Shown piece by piece: positions 54,710-64,000 of a stretch of 64,000 nt of DNA. A program made the position numbers and the translations under genes. How positions within the stretch are numbered: position 1 is the first letter of the stretch; every line of letters begins with the position of its first letter. Origin of the DNA: Sulfuracidifex metallicus DSM 6482 = JCM 9184 (lineage in GTDB: Archaea > Thermoproteota > Thermoprotei_A > Sulfolobales > Sulfolobaceae); assembly GCA_032834875.1 (NCBI GenBank), contig CP135238.1:378011-442010 (forward strand), read 5' to 3'. Under the pieces are notes generated by a model. The model was not told the DNA's origin. It searched no databases and saw only the letters and a program-made list of their open reading frames with translations.

Positions 54710-57700
54710 ATGAACAAGATAGTAGGACTAGCCCTCTTAAGCATTTTCTTAGGGTCCGTGTTAGTGGGAGTTCTCCCACTAGCCACATCTGCGGCTATGA
54801 CATATCCTATAATGTTCGGCAGCACTTGTACATCAACGATATTTACTGACCCAGCAACGAACATAATTCCATATTACAACGGAATACTACCAGGCGGAAT
54901 AGTTAACTTATTCATTCATAATGCGACTAACCTAGATTCCTTAAAAGCTCTACAACAGTTCGAGAACGAGGTTAATATTACACTATACGCTCAGAATGGT
55001 TCAATGATAGCAACTACAACACTTTATCAAGCATTATCAACTGCTGTACCTCCTTATTCAAGCAATATAACTTACTACTCTCCGAGCTTAGGAGCAGTAC
55101 TATTAGCACTTAACGCAACTGAGTCAACCTCTGTTACAGAACCTTACAAAGAATACGTCGGTGAAATTCCCAACGCCGGAACCTTTATATATGCATTGAT
55201 AAACGGAACATATGTAGCTAAAGTAACATCAGTAAATGAAGTAGCTCTTCCAAACGTATTTGATCCAGCAAAGATATCAATAGGTGACATAATAGTAATT
55301 TACTACAACGGCACAGCTTACACATTTGGAGTAGGTGCAAAGAATACCATTATAGGTCTAGAGAACGGTCTGCAGGAAGCTGGATTCATGCCCAAGAGTT
55401 CTTATACTGAATTCGCTGGAAGGCAGAATGGATCGATAATTGTATCTGACATGTCTGCGTATTATGCAACTTTATATTCAAACGCTCATTATGACAAATT
55501 ATACCTTAACTTAACATATACTCCACCTTACCCACAGACCGTATACTTCAAAGTAGTACAAAGTAAAACCAATACACCATACGTCAAAGTATATAGCCAA
55601 GGTGGAAAATTAATATACCAACCAGGTGTTGTCAACAATCTAACCATGTATCCTTTTGTTATAACTGGACTATTCAAATCTACGGCATTTGAAAATGTAA
55701 GCGAGGTAACTGGTTACGTAGGAACAGTATCTACAACACCAAATAGCAACTCAACTACTTACGCATCGTATCCAACTGATAATTTCAACTCTACCCCACC
55801 AACAGTAAACAATATTTCAACCGTTATAACAGTAAACGATAACGCTACACTATTAACGACAGGACATGCGTCGGGAACTGAAAACATAATGAATGCAACC
55901 ATCTACTTTAGCAATGTACCCCTGAATAACATTTCTATACTAAACTTAACAATCACACCTAACTATCCATATCTATATGATAAGGTAAATGTGACAATTG
56001 AGGCAACTGCATCATTAACTAAGAGCGGAAACGTCTACACAATGAGCTTCTCTACGTATACGATTGAAGATAACAAGCACACAGGATTTGGATCCAGCAT
56101 ATTAGAGCTTCAGGCAGCAGGATATCACTCCACTGGTAACTATCCATTACCAATATTAGTAAATGCAACCGGTATAGGCTATATAGCACTAGTAGACTTC
56201 GGAATATGGGCAAATTACACAGTAGTAACAGTAGGAGGATACGATCAGTACAATATTCCTTTCTCTAACGTATATCCATTCAGAGCTGTGGTCATACCTC
56301 CAGAGTTCAGTCATATACTTAATGACTCCACAATTAGCTCATTCTCACCGTTCTGCTTAGGACAGGAATATATATCAGTAAAGGCCCCCGATGATGTACT
56401 ATACACGAATGCTACTGCAAATCCAATTAACTCTCCTACTGTTAACGGATTATATGATATGAACGTACCCCCAGTCTATAATTCCACTGGATATCACATA
56501 TACATATACAATAACGGTAAGCTGGTAAATTCTCTATCTGGACTATTCACATTACCACAGCCACCATCTATTAAACCAATAAATGTGACCATATACAATT
56601 CCACAACTAAGCAGTATGAAACTAAGACTGTGAACGTAATAACAAACACAACTCCATTCTACTATCTAAACCTCAGTATGCAACTATCACCAACTTCATC
56701 CATCAACGTCACACCAACACAGTCTCAATTAGATGGGATAAGTTATGTATCTGGAATCAGCGTAAGTATTCCACCATCTGAGCTAGCAAATACAAAAATA
56801 GTGATATCTTATATAGACTCTGACTATGCAGTATACTATTACTTCAACAACACTAAGGGATATGAACTAAACTATACCATAACCTTTAATGGATCTGCAG
56901 TTCCATCTTTAACAACTCCTCATACCGCACCAATATACGCTAACTACTATAACGTTTCTATAAAGGACGGATTCTATAGTGGACCTTTAGGATCAATACT
57001 GAAGATAAGTACAACCAGCGTTGAACCAGCAGTATATCTATTCTATCCAGGTGCAACCCAAGGGATATACGTGGGTAATCTAACTAATGTAACAGTAACC
57101 TTTGCTAACGGAACCACTGTAAATATACGTCTAACCAATAATAACCTAAGTTCAATAATACCCAACCTAGAGCTATCTGAAGACACATCATGCAGCGGAG
57201 TATTCACGACAGAGATTAGCATACCCGGACTTGAATCAGTATTACACGTAACTGGACAGCAGCTTAACGGAAGCACAGTAAAGATATCCTACATGGACAA
57301 CATAACTGGAAAGACTGTCACCAATAGTACATTGTTATATCTGAATGCTACATTACAGAAACCAGTTCATAACGGAACAGTTGACTTCATAATAACGACC
57401 ATAAAAGAAGTAAGCATAACCCAAGTGGAGGTAGGTAGAATTCCAGTAAAAATACTAACCCAGCCTGAAATCAACATAACTGATCCAAGCTACGCTCAGA
57501 CCAACCCAACCTCCATAACATACTTAACGACTAACCAGGTAACTATAACCTCCACCGATGGATACAAGGTCACAATAATGTACAATTCTACTACTGACAC
57601 TACAAATGCAACGGTATACAAGCTGAATACAACAACTGGTAAGTACATGTACATGATGTCTCAGAAAGTCTCCGGTGATGCTTTACCATTAATACCCAGA

Positions 57701-58408
57701 TACAGTGTTGCAGCACCATATTACATAGGATCTCCACTGAACATAGAGTTCACTCCTGGAAGTACGACTAACCCATATCCAAATATGAGCATAGTATCTA
57801 ACGGAATAACTCTCAACTTAGGACTGCCAGTACAAGATTTCGTAGCTCCACAAATTAGACTGCAAAATGGAACAGTGGTCAATGAGACTGTCAACTCCAC
57901 AGTAACTGTACAAGTATCTGATGGAATAGGAGATCACTTCAGCGCTATAGTATATATAACTCCGGCCAGCGAAGCACCATTGAGAATATCTCCTGACGGA
58001 GTATATGTACCTCACAACCCTGCTCTATATAACGGCACTATGGGTAACATGTCTGAGACCTTTGTATATAGCAAACCAGTACAGATCACATCTGGAAACT
58101 TAGTGCTAGACCTTAACGTAACTCCAGTGATAAATTATCCATTCTTCGTATACATGCAAGGCGAAGTTCACGAAGGATATAATGCAAGTGTATCTAGCGC
58201 AGTACTCGGAGTAGCTACGGGATTCACGTATGATCCATTCTTCGCACCAGGAGTATCTCTGCCAGTATCACTCAACCTAGGTGGAATAAGCGGACTAACG
58301 TCTGGACATACATACACAGTATATGTACAAGCATATTCCTATCCTGGCGGACCGGTAATGTCTGAGTATCCAATAACCCTCGAGTTCGCCAATGTAACAT
58401 ATGTGTAA
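54710..58408 (+). CDS. slaA: S-layer outer lattice protein SlaA
   Basis: 1232 residues, the main glycoprotein of the Sulfolobales S-layer, assembled outside the membrane. From ATG 54710 the protein begins MNKIVGLALLSIFLGSV with a signal peptide ending near residue 25 (ATSA, then AMTYP). The frame is open from 54635 but the extra 25 residues would precede the signal. The mature part is rich in Thr, Asn, Tyr and beta strands with dozens of Asn-X-Ser/Thr sequons, and Lys is scarce. It has few cysteines (near FGSTCTS, SPFCLG and EDTSCSG). It is followed by slaB, its membrane anchor. Identification rests on size, composition, signal and the slaB neighbour. Confidence 0.9.
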   Translation: MNKIVGLALLSIFLGSVLVGVLPLATSAAMTYPIMFGSTCTSTIFTDPATNIIPYYNGILPGGIVNLFIHNATNLDSLKALQQFENEVNITLYAQNGSMIATTTLYQALSTAVPPYSSNITYYSPSLGAVLLALNATESTSVTEPYKEYVGEIPNAGTFIYALINGTYVAKVTSVNEVALPNVFDPAKISIGDIIVIYYNGTAYTFGVGAKNTIIGLENGLQEAGFMPKSSYTEFAGRQNGSIIVSDMSAYYATLYSNAHYDKLYLNLTYTPPYPQTVYFKVVQSKTNTPYVKVYSQGGKLIYQPGVVNNLTMYPFVITGLFKSTAFENVSEVTGYVGTVSTTPNSNSTTYASYPTDNFNSTPPTVNNISTVITVNDNATLLTTGHASGTENIMNATIYFSNVPLNNISILNLTITPNYPYLYDKVNVTIEATASLTKSGNVYTMSFSTYTIEDNKHTGFGSSILELQAAGYHSTGNYPLPILVNATGIGYIALVDFGIWANYTVVTVGGYDQYNIPFSNVYPFRAVVIPPEFSHILNDSTISSFSPFCLGQEYISVKAPDDVLYTNATANPINSPTVNGLYDMNVPPVYNSTGYHIYIYNNGKLVNSLSGLFTLPQPPSIKPINVTIYNSTTKQYETKTVNVITNTTPFYYLNLSMQLSPTSSINVTPTQSQLDGISYVSGISVSIPPSELANTKIVISYIDSDYAVYYYFNNTKGYELNYTITFNGSAVPSLTTPHTAPIYANYYNVSIKDGFYSGPLGSILKISTTSVEPAVYLFYPGATQGIYVGNLTNVTVTFANGTTVNIRLTNNNLSSIIPNLELSEDTSCSGVFTTEISIPGLESVLHVTGQQLNGSTVKISYMDNITGKTVTNSTLLYLNATLQKPVHNGTVDFIITTIKEVSITQVEVGRIPVKILTQPEINITDPSYAQTNPTSITYLTTNQVTITSTDGYKVTIMYNSTTDTTNATVYKLNTTTGKYMYMMSQKVSGDALPLIPRYSVAAPYYIGSPLNIEFTPGSTTNPYPNMSIVSNGITLNLGLPVQDFVAPQIRLQNGTVVNETVNSTVTVQVSDGIGDHFSAIVYITPASEAPLRISPDGVYVPHNPALYNGTMGNMSETFVYSKPVQITSGNLVLDLNVTPVINYPFFVYMQGEVHEGYNASVSSAVLGVATGFTYDPFFAPGVSLPVSLNLGGISGLTSGHTYTVYVQAYSYPGGPVMSEYPITLEFANVTYV

Positions 58409-58416
58409 GGAATAAA

Positions 58417-58450
58417 TTTTTTTAATTCTCTCTCCATAAATTATTTATAT
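58417..58450 (+). promoter_or_regulatory. slaA terminator and separate slaB promoter
   Basis: A run of seven T (58417-58423) lies just after the slaA stop and fits archaeal termination. A TATA-like TTATTTATAT (58441-58450) is centred about 26 bp before the slaB ATG (58471), so slaB can be transcribed from its own promoter as a leaderless mRNA. Partial read-through plus a second promoter would give slaA and slaB different levels. Confidence 0.55.
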
Positions 58451-58470
58451 GTCTAAATGTGTGATAAATC

Positions 58471-59901
58471 ATGAAGGTAAATAGAATCGGAATAATAATG
58501 GCTTTGGTTGCAATGTCTTTCATATTTACTTCATTTACTGGACTATTAGCTGGAGCTACAATAACTGGTGGTGGATTTACAATTTATAGTCCCTCACAAA
58601 ACAACCAAGTCTATCAATACGGGCAGACTGTTACACTAACCTTCACTTCTCCATACAAAAACTCTGAATTTACCATAACTATAGATCACTACGAAAATGG
58701 AATACCTAAGCTATACAACTCTATAGGTGCGATAACTAACTCCACAGGAGGATTTAGCGGAGCTATCCTATCAGGAGATAATCCAACTGGTACTTACTTA
58801 ATAATAGTAAATGATGCCCAATACAGTGCTTCCGTTGCATTTAACGTAACCATAGTACCACCACATTATGAACAAGCTACCTTACAAGTCACCGTAGAGA
58901 ATGAGACAAATGAGCCTATAATTGGAGCTACTGTAGAAGTTCTTAATTCAACAACCAATGCGCTTGTAACGTCTGGAACTACTACCTCATCTGGTACAGT
59001 AAGTTTGACCGTACCATACTTCGGAGTTCCAGTTACATATATAGTAAAGGCAAGCGCATCAGGATACGTAACTGAAAACACTACGGTTAACGTAACATCA
59101 AATGGAACTTTCCCTGTAACTCTAATATTGCCTAAGACAGGATTTATTTTAGTAGAGGAAGGAGTATTCCAAAACGGGCAGAGTATAGCTCCACCTACTG
59201 ACAACTTCGTAAATGTGTATCAAGGTATTCCTCTGACAATAGAATACAAGGCAGTTAATGACGGAATGCCTGCAAAAGGTGCTGAGATAACTGAAATGGT
59301 TACATTCCCCAATGGAAGTACAGTAGATTATACTGGAACTGTTGGATCCACTGGTCTAGTAAATATAACTTTCACTCCTACAATATCTCCAAACACAACT
59401 CTAAACATGATAATAAAGGCATCAGCTACATACAACTCTATGAACACAAGTTTGCCATATTCGATATACGTCACAGCGACATTCAACTACTATAAGACAA
59501 TATCTGAAATAGAAAGTGAGATTTCCAGTCTAGAGAGTACAACTAGCTATCTTAACAAGAGCATAATGTCTCTGAACAGTACCGTAAGTAGCTTAGAGTC
59601 GAAGATAACATCTCTCTCCAACGAACTATCGTCATTAAATAAGACACTGATATCTCTTAATAACACTGTAACTAACATAAATTCCACTACAGTTCCAAAC
59701 CTAGAGGCAAAGATATCGTCACTAAGCTCTCAGATATCATCGTTGAAGAGTGAGTTGTCAAGCGTAAACAGCACAGTTAGTTCACTAAAGTCCTCCGTAA
59801 GCTCTGCAACCACTCTTATATACGCGGCTCTGATAGCTGGCATAATAGGTCTAATAATAGCAATAGTAGCTATAGTTCTGGTCTTAAGAAAGATAAAGTG
59901 A
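58471..59901 (+). CDS. slaB: S-layer membrane-anchor protein SlaB
   Basis: 476 residues. An N-terminal signal peptide (about 1-28) is followed by two or three beta-sandwich domains with glycosylation sites (about 30-335; the segment near residue 133-210 looks like a carboxypeptidase-regulatory-type domain, EPIIGATVEVLNS). A long coiled-coil stalk (about 342-447, heptads rich in Ser, Leu, Ile) and a C-terminal membrane helix (about 448-472) ending RKIK complete it. SlaB trimers hold the SlaA lattice above the membrane. A T-run follows the stop. Confidence 0.92.
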   Translation: MKVNRIGIIMALVAMSFIFTSFTGLLAGATITGGGFTIYSPSQNNQVYQYGQTVTLTFTSPYKNSEFTITIDHYENGIPKLYNSIGAITNSTGGFSGAILSGDNPTGTYLIIVNDAQYSASVAFNVTIVPPHYEQATLQVTVENETNEPIIGATVEVLNSTTNALVTSGTTTSSGTVSLTVPYFGVPVTYIVKASASGYVTENTTVNVTSNGTFPVTLILPKTGFILVEEGVFQNGQSIAPPTDNFVNVYQGIPLTIEYKAVNDGMPAKGAEITEMVTFPNGSTVDYTGTVGSTGLVNITFTPTISPNTTLNMIIKASATYNSMNTSLPYSIYVTATFNYYKTISEIESEISSLESTTSYLNKSIMSLNSTVSSLESKITSLSNELSSLNKTLISLNNTVTNINSTTVPNLEAKISSLSSQISSLKSELSSVNSTVSSLKSSVSSATTLIYAALIAGIIGLIIAIVAIVLVLRKIK

Positions 59902-59906
59902 AAAGA

Positions 59907-59913
59907 TTTTTTT
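59907..59913 (+). terminator. slaB T-run terminator
   Basis: Seven consecutive T five bases after the slaB stop codon, followed 23 bp later by tRNA-Gly, fit an archaeal intrinsic terminator that would insulate the tRNA gene. Confidence 0.55.
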
Positions 59914-59935
59914 AACCCCTTCCCGTAATTAGTAG

Positions 59936-60012
<77 letters not shown>

Positions 60013-60101
60013 CGTTTTTCTTATCCTTTCTATTATTTTCGTGTTCTACGTACGTTTTGTTCCGAATCCCTTTTAGTCGAAAACTTCATAAAATGTAAGT
60101 C

Positions 60102-60785
60102 ATGGATAAAGCCAACCTACTTTACGAAGCATATAAAAGAAAACAATCAATTCCCCCTTTTGAAGTGACAAAAGAGGAAGCTAGAGATGTATTTTTACGC
60201 TTCTCTTCGATGCTAGTTGCAGATGAAGGACTGGGAGGATATAAGATTTCACTTGTTAGAAAGGAACACTTAGAAAGATTCAAAGGAAAAGAACCAATGT
60301 ATGGAGTTTTAACAAAGAAGATGATTACTAAAGTGAACGAAGTAGAGCTATGGTTCGAAAAGAACTTTGCTGAGTTAGAGGTTGTCTTGAAGGCAGAGAA
60401 CTGCAATCCTGCAACCGTGCCCGAATGTGTGAAAGGAACCTACATAGGAGTGGAATTACCTTCAACTAGGTTCAACACTTGGAATTTAAATGCATATCAA
60501 TTGTTGGCAGACGATTCAGCAGCTGGAAGGCTTTTTGTAGGTGATTCTATAAAGTTACCCATACAAGCATGGATGTCGGTTAATGGAAAGGTAATTGGAG
60601 AGGACTCTCCAGAATTCATTCTTGGAGGACCTTTTGAAATGTTGAGATGGCTTACAGATAGGATAGGGAACGTAAATGGTTATGTGTCTTCAGGAGTATT
60701 CGTCGGACCAGTAGAGGTAAAAAAAGATGACGTTATTCAAGTCGGGTATGGAAATGGCAACGTACTTGAAATTAAGCTTACCTAG
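60102..60785 (+). CDS. 2-keto-4-pentenoate hydratase / fumarylacetoacetase-family protein
   Basis: 227 residues resembling the MhpD/HpcG branch. The C-terminal GPFEMLRWLTDRIGNVNGYV (about 173-192) and SSGVFVGPVEVKKDDVIQVG (about 194-213) match the typical hydratase ending. The metal-binding Glu triad of the family is not obvious in full here (EVELWFEKNF and ELEVV carry candidates), so activity is uncertain. It would act on 2-oxo acids in aromatic or sugar-acid breakdown. It stands alone between tRNA-Gly and the glutamate synthase genes. Confidence 0.65.
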   Translation: MDKANLLYEAYKRKQSIPPFEVTKEEARDVFLRFSSMLVADEGLGGYKISLVRKEHLERFKGKEPMYGVLTKKMITKVNEVELWFEKNFAELEVVLKAENCNPATVPECVKGTYIGVELPSTRFNTWNLNAYQLLADDSAAGRLFVGDSIKLPIQAWMSVNGKVIGEDSPEFILGGPFEMLRWLTDRIGNVNGYVSSGVFVGPVEVKKDDVIQVGYGNGNVLEIKLT

Positions 60786-61248
60786 GCTAACTTCCAAGTT
60801 AAAACTCAATTCTTTTTCTTTTACACCTTGAACACGATTCTATATCTAAAGAATTTGTTATCTCTTCATTTTATTTAATATAAATAAATTAGCTGTACAA
60901 AATAAAAAAGCTCAAACTCGTTCATGCAATACATGTATACGAATAACTCTACTACTTTGATCTCCATTTAGGAAATTTTAGTATACGCAGTTCTCCTCTT
61001 ACAAATGATATAAAAAATATACATATTTAACGTCATCTAATTTATCATGTTTTAAATTATAGTTTAAATTATAAGAAAGTAAAAATCCTAATCTAGACTC
61101 CCACTAAAAGTTTGATAAATCAAGTGTTTTGTTCAATAGTAAGTCCATTTCGTTTGCTAGAATAAAACTATTAACTACATTAAATCTAACCAAATCTTCT
61201 CGAAAGTTTTGTCATTAACAGTTATATAAGAAAATCTACATACCATTC
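60786..61248. other. Long AT-rich intergenic region upstream of gltB
   Basis: About 460 bp without a convincing gene. A direct repeat TTTAAATTATA occurs twice near 61050-61075. A clean TATA box TTATATAA (61222-61229) lies near the right end and serves the glutamate synthase operon. Confidence 0.55.
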
Positions 61249-63396
61249 TTGCGACCTCTCGTGATGATAATAAACAAGTACCTTCCGGTTCCGCGTCAAA
61301 CAGACAGCGAGCTTTGGACTGCTGAGAAAATTGAACATGTTAGAAGACTATCATTGACGGGAAAACCTCAAGGAATATTTGAAAGAAATGGAAACAGGGT
61401 ACTTGATAAGGTAGAGTTCAAGTTAAAGAAGAACCCCGAAATGACGGATAATCCTACCTCCTCCTTATCATTCTCGTTTTCAGGCATAGATATGTCAATG
61501 CCTCTTTACTTAGGTGACATGTCCTATGGCGCTCTGAGCGGAAATCCTAATATCACCATAGCGAGGGTTGCAGACATGACGGGTACTTTGGCTGGTACCG
61601 GAGAAGGAGGACTTCATCCAGAAGTGGCAAAACATAAGAGAATATTCGTACAATGGGCCTCGGCAAGGTTTGGAGTTGACGCCAAAACTTTAACTGCAGG
61701 ATTAGGAATTGTAATAAAAATTGGTCAAGGTGCAAAGCCCGGCATTGGAGGTCATCTACCCGGAAAGAAGGTAACGAAGCCAATCTCGTTAACTAGAAGG
61801 ATTCCCGAGGGAATGGACGCCATTTCTCCAGCCCCCCATCACGACATCTATTCCATAGAAGACCTTGGTCAGAGAATAGCAGCGTTAAAGGACATGACTG
61901 GGAAACCAGTTTTCGTTAAGGTTGCCGCGACTAACTACATCCCCTATGTTGTAGCTGGAATAGCCAGAATGAACGCTGATGGAGTAATCATAGATGGCCA
62001 TGGAGCTGGCACTGGCGCAACTCCTCAAGTAATTAGGGACAACGTAGGTATACCAATTGAGCTTGCAGTCGCTTCTGCTGATAACGTGTTAAGACAGGAG
62101 GGACTCAGAGATAGGTTCACTGTCATAGCTGCTGGTAGAGTTACTTCCTCTACTGACGCTGCCAAACTAATTGCTCTAGGAGCAGATGTAGTCAGCGTCG
62201 GCACAGGGGCACTGATTGCCATGGGCTGTGTAATGGTTCATAAGTGTCATATAGGATCATGTCCCACTGCTTTGACAAACAAGATAGACGGAACCAGGGA
62301 AATGGATATAGAGTTTGGAGTGAAGACACTCACTAATTTCATCAACGGGTTCGGATTGGAGCTAATGAACATCTTGGACAACTTAGGAATAAGAAACGTG
62401 AGAGAATTGAGAGGAAGAAGAGACCTACTTTACGGTAACGGGTTAAGCGAGGAAACTTTGACAATACTGGGAATCGATGGACGTGTGGAGGACTCTCCCG
62501 TTAAGCAGGGAGAACTTTGGACTAAGAGAATTCAAGTTTACCTTCACGAGCTTATGAACAAGGGAGAGCCAGTAATAACTAGCATGGGAAGTACTGCACC
62601 TCCTGACGTAGAGAAGCCTGGAAGGATATCCGATTGGTTGAGATCTGACGGTGCGCAAGTTACTAGACCTCCAATCGATCCATACAGGGAGGATATAGAT
62701 ACTTCATTCTATCTAAATCATGGAAAAATATACCTTTCCCTTCCGGTGATATATGATATAACTAGTGCTCCAGAGAAGTTCAGAAACGCTTTTTCCTGGG
62801 CTTCACTAGCCTTGAGTTCTGCCATCTTCACTGACGAAACAAATCCAGGTTTTGAGGATATATCCTTCTCCTACGACGGGAAAGGGATTGCCTCTTGGAG
62901 CAAAAAACCTTTTCCAGAGAGGTACTACGTAATACCATCCTCTCTTGACGCCGTAGAAGGGTTAGTTGGTCTGGATGTGCCTGGTTTCATAGTGGACGAA
63001 GACGAAGGAAAGGATGATTTGGAGCTCATGATATCTAGATTAGATTCCACGTTAAAGAGAAACGGAGTGAGGTACTATTATGATATCATTGCTAAGTCAA
63101 GCAAACTAAGGGACTCTGCAGACGTCTTCAAGAATCTCCTTCTCGGAGCTGACTCCACTATAGTCTCTTATTCTCTCCTGGAAAGGGCAATAGGACAGGG
63201 AAGCGAAGGAGACCTAAAGGAGAGGGCATTCAATGTAATAGCCGGGATGAAAAAGGAGATATCCCTTCTAGCAGGGGCTGCTGGCGTATACAGCGTTCAA
63301 TCTTCACTCACCGGAAACAGGGAGCTTTTGAGAGCCATAAACTTGAACCCAAAAACGAGGGAAATCCTGAGAGTTAAGCCAGCAGGTGGTTTATGA
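61249..63396 (+). CDS. gltB: Glutamate synthase FMN/FeS domain subunit (GltB central-domain protein)
   Basis: 715 residues covering the FMN-binding synthase domain of glutamate synthase: [41 protein letters not shown] and [11 protein letters not shown]. The [3Fe-4S] cysteines are in KCHIGSCPT. The C-terminal 200 residues are less conserved. The glutaminase domain is encoded by the next gene, with start and stop overlapping (ATGA), so this is a split, archaeal-type enzyme. The TTG at 61249 is about 27 bp from the TATA box; ATG at 61264 is an alternative start. Confidence 0.9.
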   Translation: MRPLVMIINKYLPVPRQTDSELWTAEKIEHVRRLSLTGKPQGIFERNGNRVLDKVEFKLKKNPEMTDNPTSSLSFSFSGIDMSMPLYLGDMSYGALSGNPNITIARVADMTGTLAGTGEGGLHPEVAKHKRIFVQWASARFGVDAKTLTAGLGIVIKIGQGAKPGIGGHLPGKKVTKPISLTRRIPEGMDAISPAPHHDIYSIEDLGQRIAALKDMTGKPVFVKVAATNYIPYVVAGIARMNADGVIIDGHGAGTGATPQVIRDNVGIPIELAVASADNVLRQEGLRDRFTVIAAGRVTSSTDAAKLIALGADVVSVGTGALIAMGCVMVHKCHIGSCPTALTNKIDGTREMDIEFGVKTLTNFINGFGLELMNILDNLGIRNVRELRGRRDLLYGNGLSEETLTILGIDGRVEDSPVKQGELWTKRIQVYLHELMNKGEPVITSMGSTAPPDVEKPGRISDWLRSDGAQVTRPPIDPYREDIDTSFYLNHGKIYLSLPVIYDITSAPEKFRNAFSWASLALSSAIFTDETNPGFEDISFSYDGKGIASWSKKPFPERYYVIPSSLDAVEGLVGLDVPGFIVDEDEGKDDLELMISRLDSTLKRNGVRYYYDIIAKSSKLRDSADVFKNLLLGADSTIVSYSLLERAIGQGSEGDLKERAFNVIAGMKKEISLLAGAAGVYSVQSSLTGNRELLRAINLNPKTREILRVKPAGGL

Positions 63397-64000
63397 TGAT
63401 TCCTTCCGGATGCGGAGTTTTTGGCATAATAAGAAAAGAAACAGCGAAGAAGATACCTGGCTCTACGGTTGTGAGGGCAATAGAGAGAGTCAGACACAGG
63501 GGAAGCGACAAGGGAGCAGGATTTGCAACCTTCAATTTGGGAGAAGGGAATTCCTATGTGATAAAAGCTTTCGTTGAGGGGGACCCCACAAAGGTTGTTA
63601 GACTGCTCAACGAACACGGTCTACAAGTTACCTCGCTTAACGTATCGTACGAGAGAGGAAACTTCTGTAATTGCTCCATAATGACGTTAGGAGACGTCAA
63701 CAGAGTAAAGAAAGCCATTAGAAACATAAACGAGGTCCTATGGGATGACAATAGAGGAAAGGGAAGGATCTATAGCGTGGGAACATCTGTGTCAGTATTC
63801 AAAGATGTGGGATATCCAATAGACGTTGCAAGAAAATATAACGTAGATGCCTTAGAGGGAGACATGTGGCTAGCCCATACCAGGCAACCAACAAACTCCC
63901 CTGGGTTTTATCCTTATTGGTCTCATCCTTTCTCCACATTCAACATTGCCATAGTTCACAACGGAGACGTGAGCTCTTTTGGAGCAAACGTGGAGTTCCT
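63393..64000 (+). CDS. Class II glutamine amidotransferase subunit of glutamate synthase (3' end outside window)
   Basis: The frame opens at ATG 63393 inside the gltB stop and runs to the window edge (202 codons visible). It begins [15 protein letters not shown]; Cys7 in the CGVFGI context is the glutaminase nucleophile, so a six-residue propeptide must be removed. Other family residues are [12 protein letters not shown] (about 35-46), [11 protein letters not shown] and [13 protein letters not shown] near the edge. It would feed ammonia to GltB for glutamate synthesis. Confidence 0.88.
   Translation, partial: MMIPSGCGVFGIIRKETAKKIPGSTVVRAIERVRHRGSDKGAGFATFNLGEGNSYVIKAFVEGDPTKVVRLLNEHGLQVTSLNVSYERGNFCNCSIMTLGDVNRVKKAIRNINEVLWDDNRGKGRIYSVGTSVSVFKDVGYPIDVARKYNVDALEGDMWLAHTRQPTNSPGFYPYWSHPFSTFNIAIVHNGDVSSFGANVEF

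Overview
The window comes from a thermoacidophilic crenarchaeon of the order Sulfolobales. The evidence is the adjacent SlaA and SlaB S-layer genes, a seven-iron ferredoxin of the Sulfolobus type, a split threonyl-tRNA synthetase editing gene, the XPB-Bax1 pair, an archaeal glycogen cluster, TATA-type promoters close to start codons (many transcripts look leaderless) and tRNA genes without encoded CCA. The DNA is moderately AT-rich. I cannot fix the genus; the ferredoxin without zinc ligands recalls metal-oxidising Sulfolobales.

Layout. 1-11.6 kb is a housekeeping region: the 3' end of an Lhr-type helicase, L14e, Cbf5 (interrupted by a 22-nt bulge-helix-bulge intron), an RsmC-like methyltransferase, tRNA-Ser and tRNA-Gly with two probable C/D box sRNAs between them, GlmS and a GlmU-like enzyme (UDP-GlcNAc supply), tRNA-Pro, an XRE-type regulator, NAC, and an aCPSF2 / ThrRS-ed / mevalonate kinase operon. 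11.6-14.2 kb holds a PaaK-like ligase and a zinc alcohol dehydrogenase. 14.5-23.3 kb is a minus-strand run: Bax1 (frameshifted), XPB, a hydrolase, a methyltransferase, the zinc-ligand-less ferredoxin, Elp3, an M61 peptidase and an MFS carrier. 23.3-30.8 kb holds a HAD phosphatase, the Tat translocase (two TatA-like proteins and TatC), a cytosine-deaminase-type amidohydrolase and a BtuFCD-like metal-chelate importer with a fourth, solute-binding-like gene. 30.8-33.2 kb is an accessory patch: a 160-bp direct duplication of the start of a GNAT gene brackets about 0.96 kb that carries a repeat-rich membrane protein and a cut-off gene end. tRNA-Asp and a sugar MFS carrier follow.

35-46 kb is the glycogen region. 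Debranching enzyme, glucoamylase and a sugar nucleotidyltransferase run left; GH57 amylase and glycogen synthase run right, from a 35-bp divergent promoter. The right-hand operon continues into an unknown protein, a ubiquitin-like protein ending in Gly-Gly, a tryptophan-rich HEAT-like protein and an FAD oxidoreductase. Pyruvate kinase follows. 47.5-52.7 kb carries poorly characterised membrane proteins, a Pat-like acetyltransferase, a small HTH protein, an Asp/Glu-racemase-superfamily enzyme divergent from a HEPN-like protein, and tRNA-Ala. 53-60 kb is the cell-envelope region: a Ser/Thr-rich anchored surface protein divergent from slaA and slaB. The window ends with tRNA-Gly, a hydratase-family protein and a split glutamate synthase whose glutaminase subunit runs off the edge.

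The strongest unusual items are the cbf5 intron, the duplication-bracketed insert, the glycogen-operon tail with the HEAT-like/ubiquitin-like/FAD genes, the HEPN-like gene, and clean palindromes at the btuF and NAC/aCPSF2 promoters.
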